From Desulfobulbaceae bacterium (GTDB lineage Bacteria > Desulfobacterota > Desulfobulbia > Desulfobulbales > SURF-16): 5,767 bases of DNA. The stretch is taken from assembly GCA_024763115.1 (NCBI GenBank), contig JANTGB010000162.1, positions 1 to 5,767 of the forward strand, in the 5' to 3' direction. The first letter of the stretch is position 1. The number at the start of each line of letters is the position of its first letter. A model generated the notes under the pieces. That model saw nothing but the letters and a program-made list of their open reading frames with translations, did no database searches and had not been told where the DNA came from. Shown piece by piece: positions 1 through 5,767 of the stretch. The position numbers and the translations under genes were made by a program.

Positions 1-50
1 GTAACCCTTGATATTATAAGCAATATATTTATAAAAACATATTGTCTAAC

Positions 51-78
51 AAAAAACGGCTCCATTAATGGAGCAAAA
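51..78 (-). terminator. Probable intrinsic terminator of the operon
   Basis: Positions 59-74 form a perfect 16-bp palindrome (GCTCCATTAATGGAGC), which folds as a 6-bp stem with a TTAA loop. Reading on the minus strand, the hairpin is followed after CG by six T residues (56-51), the normal arrangement for a Rho-independent terminator. No gene lies between it and the moaE-like stop at 409, so it would give the operon a 3' untranslated region of more than 300 nt. On the plus strand only four A, not T, follow the stem, so it should act on leftward transcripts only. Confidence 0.72.
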
Positions 79-151
79 CTCACAAAGTTGGGTTAGGGTT
101 AATTCTCTAAGCTGTAGTCATTCTGAAATTCAGGGAAACAATGGCGGAAGA

Positions 152-170
152 GTAACTGGTTACAGGGTGC
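152..170 (+). repeat. Left 19-bp inverted repeat
   Basis: Pairs without mismatch to 294-312. Its first 12 bases, GTAACTGGTTAC, are themselves a near palindrome (GTAAC and GTTAC around TG), so each end also looks like a dimer-binding half-site pair. Confidence 0.9.
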
Positions 171-192
171 AGACGTAACTTATCCAAATATC

Positions 193-219
193 AAAAAAGC
201 CCGTCACTGCTCACAGGGC
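193..219 (-). terminator. Weak terminator-like structure inside the 161-bp element
   Basis: On the minus strand GCCC (219-216) pairs with GGGC (202-199), followed immediately by TTTTTT (198-193). The stem is only 4 bp around a 13-nt loop, so it is marginal. If active it would stop part of the operon transcript upstream of the stronger hairpin at 59-74. The run may equally be incidental to the repeat element. Confidence 0.3.
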
Positions 220-293
220 ACCAGATCTTTTCGCGATCAGTCCGGCTTACGTACGACTAATATGCTGCGCCGGCATGATCACAAAAATCTACG

Positions 294-312
294 GCACCCT
301 GTAACCAGTTAC
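294..312 (-). repeat. Right 19-bp inverted repeat
   Basis: Exact reverse complement of 152-170. Its last six bases, AGTTAC, are shared with the first copy of the 12-bp direct repeat at 307-318, so the two repeat systems overlap. Confidence 0.9.
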
Positions 313-318
313 AATTAC
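307..318 (+). repeat. 12-bp direct repeat, copy 1 (AGTTACAATTAC)
   Basis: Identical to 355-366, offset 48 bp. The copy begins inside the right inverted repeat of the 161-bp element and continues 6 bp past its end. Confidence 0.75.
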
Positions 319-319
319 A

Positions 320-348
320 GGGGTTAGCGAAGTTATGGTGCTTACCCC
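320..348. other. Hairpin between the two 12-bp direct repeats
   Basis: GGGGTTAGC (320-328) can pair with GCTTACCCC (340-348): eight of nine positions match, with a T-T mismatch, around an 11-nt loop. There is no T-run on either side, so it is not a canonical terminator. It could protect the 3' end of the operon mRNA or be the subterminal hairpin of a mobile element; the sequence does not decide. Confidence 0.45.
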
Positions 349-354
349 ATGAGT

Positions 355-366
355 AGTTACAATTAC
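355..366 (+). repeat. 12-bp direct repeat, copy 2 (AGTTACAATTAC)
   Basis: Second copy of the repeat at 307-318. The hairpin at 320-348 lies between the two copies. It starts 43 bp downstream (in operon direction) of the moaE-like stop codon. Confidence 0.75.
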
Positions 367-408
367 CTATCTATTTATTTTTTCAGGCAAGCTATATATC
401 CAACAGGC

Positions 409-777
409 CTATAAATCAATCGGCAATTCTATTTTCCTGACCCCTTCCGTCTTGATCCGGTCAATCAGCCCGGCCAGGGCCGGTTTGACATTCTCGCGGA
501 TATCACCGGCAACAACAATGAAAAGCAGGTCGTCTCCCGGTTGAAACCGACCGGAAAAGGCCTCAATTTTTATATCGAAAATCCCTTCCCAGTCCAGAAA
601 TTCCCGGCGGATAAGTTCAATTTTGTCCTGATCGGCAATAACCTCCAAGGCCGCAACCGGGCTGTGGTCGGCACGTGACCAGCTCCGCACTACCCCGTTA
701 TGAACCAGGATCATTCCGACATTTTCGGTAAATCCAGGCTGGTTTTTCATCCCGGCAATGGTTTGGGAAATATCCAT
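409..777 (-). CDS. Divergent MoaE-like protein (molybdopterin synthase large-subunit family)
   Basis: A 122-residue protein that fits the MoaE pattern along most of its length: GMILVHNGVVR (21-31, with the family's G..V..F.G.VR strand), then ALEVIADQDKIELIRREF (34-51, the family's aL.lE.Y..m....i..E helix). The FSGRFQPGDDLLFIVV segment (69-84) follows, matching the hRiG.l..GD..v.V strand-turn-strand, and then PALAGLIDRIK, matching the family's ID.lK helix. In molybdopterin synthase, MoaE receives sulfur from MoaD and converts precursor Z to molybdopterin. Here the HR of the family's HRIG motif is replaced (AFSG), the second His-Arg pair keeps only Arg, and the PFWK lysine segment and basic C-terminal tail are reduced to VRKIELPIDL. 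Classical synthase activity is therefore doubtful. No moaD or other moa gene is visible nearby. A good AGGAG lies 6 nt before the ATG. It is probably the last gene of the operon. The fold assignment is by eye; function is unproven. Confidence 0.68.
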   Translation of the reverse strand: MDISQTIAGMKNQPGFTENVGMILVHNGVVRSWSRADHSPVAALEVIADQDKIELIRREFLDWEGIFDIKIEAFSGRFQPGDDLLFIVVAGDIRENVKPALAGLIDRIKTEGVRKIELPIDL

Positions 778-780
778 TTT

Positions 781-3378
781 CTACTCCTGCCCCAGGCTTT
801 TGGCCGCAACCTCATAAACATCTCTGGAGGGATTTGCGGCCAGAATACGCTCAAGCTTTTTTTTCATCAATTGCCGCCGGCGTAAATCAAAACGCCGCCA
901 GCGGCTTAACGGGGCCAGCATCCGGGCGGCAATCTGCGGATTCAAGCTATCAAGGGCCGTTACCTGATCTGCCAGAAATTCATATCCAGCCCCGCTTTCT
1001 TCATGAAAACAACTGATGTTGGCCCCGCAGAATGTACCGATCAAGGCCCTGACCCGATTGGGATTACGCAGATCAAAATCAGGGTGCGATAACAGGCTCT
1101 TTACCTCGGCAAGGGTATCGGGCCGGGGAGCTGCGGCCTGAATGGCAAACCACTTGTCAATGACCAGCCGCTCCCGCCGCCACTTATTGGCAAAATGCAC
1201 CAGCACAGCGCTTCGTTCCGGGCAGTCACGGTTATGAACCAGGGCGCTGAAGGCCTGGATAATATCGGTCATGTTGTTACTACCGTCATATTGCCGAAAA
1301 CAGATATCAAGCACCGAATCTTCGTTAAGCAGCATCAAATATGACAGGCTTAAATTTTTCAGGCTGCGTTGTCCGGCCAGGACAGGATTATAAAGATAAG
1401 GGCTTAAATCGGCATTGGCATGATATACCTCGAGCAGCTCATGAAACAATGATCGGGCCAGGCTGCGGCGGACAAATTCCCGGGCCTGATGAATTTCATC
1501 GACCATAATAATATCCAGCTGTTCACCCAAATATTTTTCCGAAGGCAGGGTTAAAAGCTGAGTCAGGAAAGCAGCATCAAGCCGACCGTTCAGGGCCAGC
1601 AGAGAGGCAAAGGTCTCCTCCACCTCAGGACTTAACCGCAGATCAAGACCAGCCTCAAGATCAGTAACCAGCCGGATAATAATCCGGCAGAAATAACGCC
1701 TGCCCGCTTCCCAGCGGCTAAAGGGGTCGGAATCATGCGCCAGGAGAAAACGCAAATCATCATCACTGTAGGAAAATTCAACCCTGACCGGGGCTGAAAA
1801 ATCGCGCAGCAGCGAGGGAATGGGCGGCTCCGGGATATCATTGAAAACAAAATTTTCCTCAGGCTCCCTGATTTCCAGCAGCCGACTGTTCTCATTACCA
1901 TTTCCCCAAAGTAATCCGACCTTAAAGGGAATATGAAATGGTTTTTTCTCCGACCGGCCCGGAGTGGGAGGACAGGACTGGCTGACCTTCAGGGTATAAC
2001 GTTTTTTCTCCTGGTCATAGGCGGCGCAACAGCTTAACAGCGGGGTTCCGGCCTGGCCGTACCAGCGGCGGAACCGGCCGAGATCAACCCCGGAGGCATC
2101 TTCCATGGCCTTGACAAAATCCTCAGTGGTTACTGCCTGACCATCATGCCGGGCAAAATAAAGATCCATGCCTTTGCGGAAATTTTCCCGGCCCAGCAGG
2201 GTATGAATCATCCTGATTACCTCAGCGCCCTTTTCATAAACAGTAACCGTATAAAAGTTATTGATTTCAATATAGGAATCAGGCCGGACCGGATGGGCCA
2301 TAGGGCCGCTGTCTTCCGGAAACTGAAAATTACGCAGCATTCGCACGTCATTGATGCGTTTAACCGGACGAGAAGTCATATCAGCAGTAAATTCCTGATC
2401 ACGAAAAACCGTCAGGCCTTCCTTTAAACTCAACTGAAACCAGTCGCGGCAGGTTATCCGGTTGCCGGTCCAGTTATGAAAGTATTCATGGGCAATTACC
2501 GCCTCAATCATTTCATAGTCAAGGTCGGTGGCAGTCTCCGGCCGGGCCAGAACATATTTGGAATTAAATATATTCAGCCCCTTGTTCTCCATGGCCCCCA
2601 TGTTAAAATTATCAACCGCAACAATCATGTAAAGATCCAGATCATACTCACGGCCGAAAACTTTTTCATCCCAGGCCATGGCCTTCTGCAGAGAACGTAA
2701 GGCATGGTCACAGGACTTGCGATTATGCTCCTGGACATAAATATGGAGCGTTACCAGCCTGCCGCTCATGGTGGTAAACCGACCATTGATTCGGACAAGA
2801 TCCCCGGCCACCATGGCAAAAAGATAACAGGGCTTGGGAAAGGGATCAGACCAGACGGCAAAATGCCGATTGCCGGGTAATTCGCCTTTTTCCAGTAAAT
2901 TACCATTAGCCAGCAGAACCGGCAGCGACCTGTCGGCCTCAATTGTGGTGGTGTAACGGGCCATAACATCAGGCCGATCTAAAAAATAGGTAATTTTACG
3001 AAAACCTTCAGCCTCACACTGGGTGGAAAACATGTTGCCGGCAAAATAAAGACCGTCCAGGGATGTGTTGGCTCCAGGATTTATTTCCGTCTCTATCTCC
3101 AGGACAAATGAGTCAGGGACAGCAAAAATCGTAAGAGTTTCCGGGCCTGTTTCATATTCGTCTTCCCTTAGAAGACGGCCATCAAGTTTTATCGACCTTA
3201 ACTTAAGCTCCTCACCGTTTAAAACCAGATTTTTCTGCCCGTTGTTGCGGCGGCAGCTCAAGGAGGCAGTCACCAAAGTATGATTCTCGTCAAGATTTAC
3301 ATGCAGTTTGACCTCATCAATGAAGAAATCAGGTGGGCTGTAATCCTTTAAATATTTTTTTTCCGGCTTCTTTGTCAT
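781..3378 (-). CDS. pepN: Aminopeptidase N (M1 family zinc metallopeptidase)
   Basis: Cytosolic broad-specificity aminopeptidase that removes N-terminal residues from peptides late in protein turnover. It is full length at 865 residues (E. coli PepN is 870) and has no signal peptide. An N-terminal beta domain covers about 1-185. The thermolysin-like catalytic domain (about 190-435) contains the GAMEN exopeptidase motif at 251-255. It also has the zinc site HEYFH at 287-291 with third ligand Glu310 in the correct HExxH-x18-E spacing, general base Glu288, and the transition-state Tyr371 in VYEKG. These sit about ten residues earlier than in E. coli PepN. An Ig-like domain (about 440-540) and an alpha-helical C-terminal domain (about 545-865) complete the DUF3458-type architecture. 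No key residue is missing. The start lies 5 bp after the mltD stop, with only a weak GGA 8 nt upstream, consistent with coupled translation. The stop is 3 bp before the next start. Confidence 0.97.
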   Translation of the reverse strand: MTKKPEKKYLKDYSPPDFFIDEVKLHVNLDENHTLVTASLSCRRNNGQKNLVLNGEELKLRSIKLDGRLLREDEYETGPETLTIFAVPDSFVLEIETEINPGANTSLDGLYFAGNMFSTQCEAEGFRKITYFLDRPDVMARYTTTIEADRSLPVLLANGNLLEKGELPGNRHFAVWSDPFPKPCYLFAMVAGDLVRINGRFTTMSGRLVTLHIYVQEHNRKSCDHALRSLQKAMAWDEKVFGREYDLDLYMIVAVDNFNMGAMENKGLNIFNSKYVLARPETATDLDYEMIEAVIAHEYFHNWTGNRITCRDWFQLSLKEGLTVFRDQEFTADMTSRPVKRINDVRMLRNFQFPEDSGPMAHPVRPDSYIEINNFYTVTVYEKGAEVIRMIHTLLGRENFRKGMDLYFARHDGQAVTTEDFVKAMEDASGVDLGRFRRWYGQAGTPLLSCCAAYDQEKKRYTLKVSQSCPPTPGRSEKKPFHIPFKVGLLWGNGNENSRLLEIREPEENFVFNDIPEPPIPSLLRDFSAPVRVEFSYSDDDLRFLLAHDSDPFSRWEAGRRYFCRIIIRLVTDLEAGLDLRLSPEVEETFASLLALNGRLDAAFLTQLLTLPSEKYLGEQLDIIMVDEIHQAREFVRRSLARSLFHELLEVYHANADLSPYLYNPVLAGQRSLKNLSLSYLMLLNEDSVLDICFRQYDGSNNMTDIIQAFSALVHNRDCPERSAVLVHFANKWRRERLVIDKWFAIQAAAPRPDTLAEVKSLLSHPDFDLRNPNRVRALIGTFCGANISCFHEESGAGYEFLADQVTALDSLNPQIAARMLAPLSRWRRFDLRRRQLMKKKLERILAANPSRDVYEVAAKSLGQE
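784..788 (-). promoter_or_regulatory. Shine-Dalgarno site of the moaE-like gene
   Basis: AGGAG on the minus strand, 6 nt before the ATG at 777. It lies inside the last codons of pepN and directly abuts the pepN TAG stop (781-783). It is the best ribosome site in the window; it fixes the start of the small gene and supports it as a real coding sequence. Confidence 0.8.
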
Positions 3379-3383
3379 TTCAA

Positions 3384-5471
3384 TTATCCACTTTCTTCAA
3401 GCCCTGCTACAGCAGGAATTACCACCGGCACATTCATTTCCTGGCCCGGCATTAAAGAGTTTAAATTTATTTTGCTGTTATACTTATTTATCAGCCAGAA
3501 GGGAAGATCAAACTCCCGGCAGAGATTCCAGATATTATCCCCCCGCTTCACTTTATAAACGCGAATTTCTTCAACCTGATAGACGGCAAAAAAATCTTCT
3601 TCAATCTCTTTGTGATATTCATAGCGTTTTACCGCAAATTCTTCCGGACTGACTTTGGTCAGGGGAATGGCAATTTTCCGGTCAAGATGGATGGAACGAC
3701 CGAAAGGCAGACCGTTTAAGCGCCTGATCTGTTGAGTGGGAACTTCCAGCCAATCTGCGTAATGGCCCAGGGTTTCACCAGCCTGAACTTGAATTGTTCC
3801 CAGTCGCTGTCCAGCCTCACACCTTACTGCTGTAATGTCAAAATCGCCGATAACAACTGCGGAATTAATCTCACTGACCAACTCCTTCGCAGAACCGACC
3901 TTCTTTTCCAGCTCCATAACCGGGGTCTCGATCAGGGCTTCCGATTCTTCCTCGGCAACCGGTTTCACCACGATTTCCTCTTCCGATTTGACTATGATTT
4001 TCTCCTTGGTTTTCGGAACTTCCACCTCTTTAACCATTGTCTGGGGCGGAACAAGAGGACAGACCACCGGTTTAACCTTTTTAACCGGCTCCACCTTGAC
4101 TTTGGTTTTCAAGGTAGCCGTCACAATTTCAGGGGCTTCAGGTTTGCGGGGAATAATTTTTTCATCAGGGAGAGGGATACGGAGATTCTGCCCTACATAA
4201 ATAGTTGCCCGGGAATTAAGGTTATTGGCCATAATCAGATCAGTAAGCCTTACCCGGTGCCTCCTGGCCACTACTCCTGCAGTATCGCCCCTTTCCACCC
4301 GATAAAAACGACTTTGTTTCTGTCCGGCCTTGAAGATATCACCGGGCATGGCGGCAACAAGTTGTTTAAAATCGGTGTTCAGGCTCAGGGGCAGGCGCAG
4401 CTTATAGCCCTTGGGCAAATATTTCTGCCCGGCAAAGACAGGCTTACGCAGGGCAGGATTTAACTCGCGAATCGTTTCCAGGTCAACCTGGAAATGGCGG
4501 GCAATATCCTTTACATCTACATAACCGGTCAGTTTCAGTTCATTGGTTTTTATCGGCGCATGCAGGGTTACATCGCCATAATATTTCCGGTAATTTTTAG
4601 CGATTTCCCGGGCTGCCAGGAATTCGGAGTAAAAATTTCGCGACGCAAACCTGAAACGCCGTCCCTTATAATTATTAAATATATTTTCATAACCGCCCTT
4701 GCTCTTCTGGGCGCGAACCATGCCGTTTACGCCATGATTATAGGCGGTCAGAGCCAGGGGCCAGCTCCCCAGCTTCTGATAATTTTCTTTTAAAAAACTA
4801 GCGGCGGCATGGGTGGCACGAATTGGATCACGCCGTTCATCCAGGGTATAATCAACGCTCATGAATCTGCGGCCGGTGGAACGGGTAAACTGCCAGATTC
4901 CGGCCGCGCCGAACTTGCTGTATGCCTTATAATTAAAGGAAGATTCCACATGGGGAAGATAGACCAGATCTTCGGGCAGACCATAATCGCGAAAAATTTT
5001 TTTCATCTCGGCCAGATAAGCGCCGGAACGCTTGAGACCCGGCAGAAAACGGTCCCGCTGACAGAGTTGAAAACGGATATTTTGCCGGGCAGCGCGCAGA
5101 CTCTTTTTGTCAGCCCCGGCCCCGAACAGGGCCAGCACCCTTTGTTCCTCTTTAGTGGCCGGTTTTTTCCCGGCTGCCAGTTTATCAAGAATTTTTTTGT
5201 ATTTAGCCTTGACCTGTTTGATCTTTTTTTTATTTTTCTTCCGGGCCCCCCGCCTGTCCCGATCAACCAGTTTGATTCCTTCATAGATTATCTCAAGGCG
5301 GAGGGAATCATGGATATAGCCCATATTGCTGGGATGTTCGGTATAAACCTTTTTCCAGAATTCCACATTGGGCCGGATGGAATCATAAACCGGAAAAGGG
5401 TCTATGGTGGCCACAGCTTCAGAGCTGCAGAAAAACAAAAGAATAATAAAAAATATTTTTTTAAACATCAT
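3384..5471 (-). CDS. mltD: MltD-type lytic murein transglycosylase with LysM repeats
   Basis: Periplasmic enzyme that cleaves the MurNAc-GlcNAc glycosidic bond of peptidoglycan, leaving 1,6-anhydro-MurNAc ends. Residues 1-21 form a signal peptide (two Lys, a hydrophobic run, then AVA before the predicted cut). Cys15 lies in LFFC, which is not a good lipobox, so the protein is probably soluble in the periplasm, unlike lipoprotein MltD of E. coli. Residues 70-105 are very Lys/Arg-rich. The family-1 SLT domain spans about 150-300: the ESSFN motif carries the probable catalytic Glu176, followed by GAAGIWQF (188-195) and AYNHG (243-247). A degenerate LysM-like unit lies at about 311-360. Clearer LysM domains lie at about 389-433, 559-603 and 637-682 (VKRGDNIWNL at 641-650). 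They are separated by a Lys/Glu/Pro/Val-rich linker (about 434-530). The start is the first of two adjacent ATG codons; the second would remove one residue. An AGGAG lies 16 nt upstream, which is too far for a standard site, so coupling to the upstream gene is likely. Confidence 0.93.
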   Translation of the reverse strand: MMFKKIFFIILLFFCSSEAVATIDPFPVYDSIRPNVEFWKKVYTEHPSNMGYIHDSLRLEIIYEGIKLVDRDRRGARKKNKKKIKQVKAKYKKILDKLAAGKKPATKEEQRVLALFGAGADKKSLRAARQNIRFQLCQRDRFLPGLKRSGAYLAEMKKIFRDYGLPEDLVYLPHVESSFNYKAYSKFGAAGIWQFTRSTGRRFMSVDYTLDERRDPIRATHAAASFLKENYQKLGSWPLALTAYNHGVNGMVRAQKSKGGYENIFNNYKGRRFRFASRNFYSEFLAAREIAKNYRKYYGDVTLHAPIKTNELKLTGYVDVKDIARHFQVDLETIRELNPALRKPVFAGQKYLPKGYKLRLPLSLNTDFKQLVAAMPGDIFKAGQKQSRFYRVERGDTAGVVARRHRVRLTDLIMANNLNSRATIYVGQNLRIPLPDEKIIPRKPEAPEIVTATLKTKVKVEPVKKVKPVVCPLVPPQTMVKEVEVPKTKEKIIVKSEEEIVVKPVAEEESEALIETPVMELEKKVGSAKELVSEINSAVVIGDFDITAVRCEAGQRLGTIQVQAGETLGHYADWLEVPTQQIRRLNGLPFGRSIHLDRKIAIPLTKVSPEEFAVKRYEYHKEIEEDFFAVYQVEEIRVYKVKRGDNIWNLCREFDLPFWLINKYNSKINLNSLMPGQEMNVPVVIPAVAGLEESG
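5466..5471 (-). promoter_or_regulatory. ATGATG stop/start overlap at the mltD start
   Basis: On the minus strand the hexamer ATGATG contains the mltD start (5471-5469), a second in-frame ATG (5468-5466), and the TGA stop of the upstream NifX-domain gene (5470-5468). The nearest AGGAG (5488-5492) is 16 nt away, so re-initiation by ribosomes finishing the upstream gene is the likely route. Either ATG could be used, changing the protein by one residue. Confidence 0.7.
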
Positions 5472-5767
5472 TGGTAAGTTATCTCTACTCCTGCTTCACG
5501 CAGCAAAGCCACGGCAGTTCCTGTTGACGATGTCCCTTCCGGCAGCAAAAGCCGGTCTATTTTATGGTCAAGCAGCCACTTACCGACTAGATAACCTTTT
5601 TTTCTCTCAGCCTGTGAGTGAGGATTTTCCAGATACTCCCTCACCACCTTGCCTTCTTTTTTATTAATGGTTTCCAGACAAAACCAGGGAGCCCTGGCAA
5701 TATGAGCTGCTATTTTTCCGCCTGGTTCGTCTAATGGAGTCATCTGCCTGACAATATCACCTCTACC
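5468..5767 (-). CDS. NifX/NafY-type domain, C-terminal end of a probable cation diffusion facilitator transporter (5' truncated by window edge)
   Basis: The last 99 codons of a gene are visible, and the frame is open through the right edge (first visible codons G-R-G-D-I-V-R-Q before the first Met). The sequence has the pattern of the dinitrogenase iron-molybdenum cofactor biosynthesis (NifX/NafY) fold: PLDEPGGKIAAHIARAPWF, then a charged strand, ENPH, a KKGYLVGKWLLDHKIDRLLL helix-strand unit, and a C-terminal EAGVEI strand. In anaerobic bacteria this version, with 'GKI..H...AP.F', 'NPH' and 'KG..V..WL....D', is commonly fused behind the membrane domain of a CDF metal-efflux transporter. There it probably serves as a cytosolic metal-sensing or regulatory tail; this is inference. 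The Met at codon 9 has no well-placed ribosome site, which favours continuation upstream over a start there. A free-standing NifX-like protein is the alternative. The stop overlaps the mltD start by 4 bp. Confidence 0.66.
   Translation of the reverse strand, partial: GRGDIVRQMTPLDEPGGKIAAHIARAPWFCLETINKKEGKVVREYLENPHSQAERKKGYLVGKWLLDHKIDRLLLPEGTSSTGTAVALLREAGVEITYQ

Larger units (their letters stand above)
152..312. mobile_element. MITE-like 161-bp segment with perfect 19-bp terminal inverted repeats
   Basis: The left end GTAACTGGTTACAGGGTGC (152-170) is the exact reverse complement of 294-312. The match stops sharply on both sides, and the interiors are not complementary to each other, as expected for transposon ends rather than one long hairpin. 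No transposase gene is present and no convincing ORF lies inside, so it would have to be a non-autonomous relic. No clear target-site duplication flanks it (left flank GCGGAAGA, right flank AATTACAG), which weakens the call. It sits in the non-coding tail downstream of the operon. Alternatives are a paired protein-binding site or a structured RNA element. No family is assigned. Confidence 0.5.
1..408. other. Non-coding tail downstream of the operon
   Basis: No coding sequence with a plausible start, ribosome site or recognisable product is seen on either strand. The left 60 bp are AT-rich. The rest holds the terminator hairpin (59-74), the 161-bp inverted-repeat element and the direct-repeat/hairpin unit described separately. 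Positions 367-408 show nothing recognisable apart from a T-rich patch at 370-384. Confidence 0.7.

Noticed and set aside
8..35. Plus-strand promoter-like pair TTGATA-16 bp-TATAAA
   Set aside because: The sequence is AT-rich enough to give this by chance. No plus-strand gene or terminator lies downstream in the window.
90..101. Two tandem GGGTTA units resembling telomere repeats
   Set aside because: Only two copies occur, in a bacterial intergenic region. This is chance-level and not a telomere or array.
123..133. Short palindrome CTGAAATTCAG
   Set aside because: It has only 5-bp arms around one base and no T-run or gene context, so it is not distinguishable from chance.
152..312. Integron attC-like site
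   Set aside because: The ends do not fit the RYYYAAC/GTTRRRY core pattern, and there is no integrase or cassette array nearby.
127..325. Plus-strand frame open across the 161-bp element
   Set aside because: It has no start codon near its beginning and no ribosome site. The translation matches no family I recognise and the frame runs through both inverted repeats, so it is unlikely to be coding.
307..366. CRISPR repeat-spacer
   Set aside because: There are only two 12-bp copies, too short and too few, and the spacer itself forms a hairpin. No cas gene is present.
3732..4463. 243-codon open frame on the plus strand opposite mltD
   Set aside because: It is antisense to a strongly recognisable gene, has a low-complexity Phe/His/Asn-rich translation with no domain, and no ribosome site. 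It is a codon-bias shadow.
4809..5477. 222-codon open frame on the plus strand opposite the 5' half of mltD
   Set aside because: It lies opposite the signal peptide and SLT catalytic region. Its translation has no recognisable motif and it arises from the composition of the true gene.

Overview
The window reads as a piece of a Gram-negative bacterial chromosome. The best guess is a Desulfobacterota/deltaproteobacterium-type anaerobe. That guess rests on the cation-transporter-type NifX domain, the MltD-LysM protein and the E. coli-type PepN occurring together; no rRNA or other phylogenetic marker is present, so it is tentative. All genes lie on the minus strand and are read from the right edge toward the left.

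Gene block (5767 to 409). Four genes are packed head to tail and look like one operon. In transcription order they are: (1) the 3' end of a gene encoding a NifX/NafY-type domain, probably the C-terminal tail of a cation diffusion facilitator transporter that continues beyond the right edge; (2) mltD, a secreted lytic transglycosylase with LysM repeats; (3) pepN, a complete zinc aminopeptidase N of the M1 family; (4) a short, divergent MoaE-like protein. The junctions are a 4-bp stop/start overlap, a 5-bp gap and a 3-bp gap, so co-transcription and translational coupling are likely. No promoter for the block is visible; it should lie upstream, outside the window.

Non-coding tail (1 to 408). 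No gene is supported here, but the stretch is structured. A 161-bp segment (152-312) is bounded by a perfect 19-bp inverted repeat and resembles a small non-autonomous mobile element (MITE-like). Its inner right half is crowded with six-base palindromes. Its right end overlaps one copy of a 12-bp direct repeat, whose second copy lies 48 bp away and encloses a hairpin (320-348). Further left, a perfect 16-bp palindrome followed by a T-run on the minus strand (51-78) is the most convincing intrinsic terminator for the operon. A weaker terminator-like structure lies inside the 161-bp element.

Pathway logic. MltD remodels periplasmic peptidoglycan and PepN trims peptides in the cytosol. The two outer genes carry domains related to molybdenum-cofactor proteins (NifX-like and MoaE-like), but neither can be assigned a proven role in Mo metabolism from this sequence. 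The genes need not share a pathway. The main items of interest are the unusual 3' non-coding region and the divergent MoaE-like protein, not a clearly new multi-gene system.
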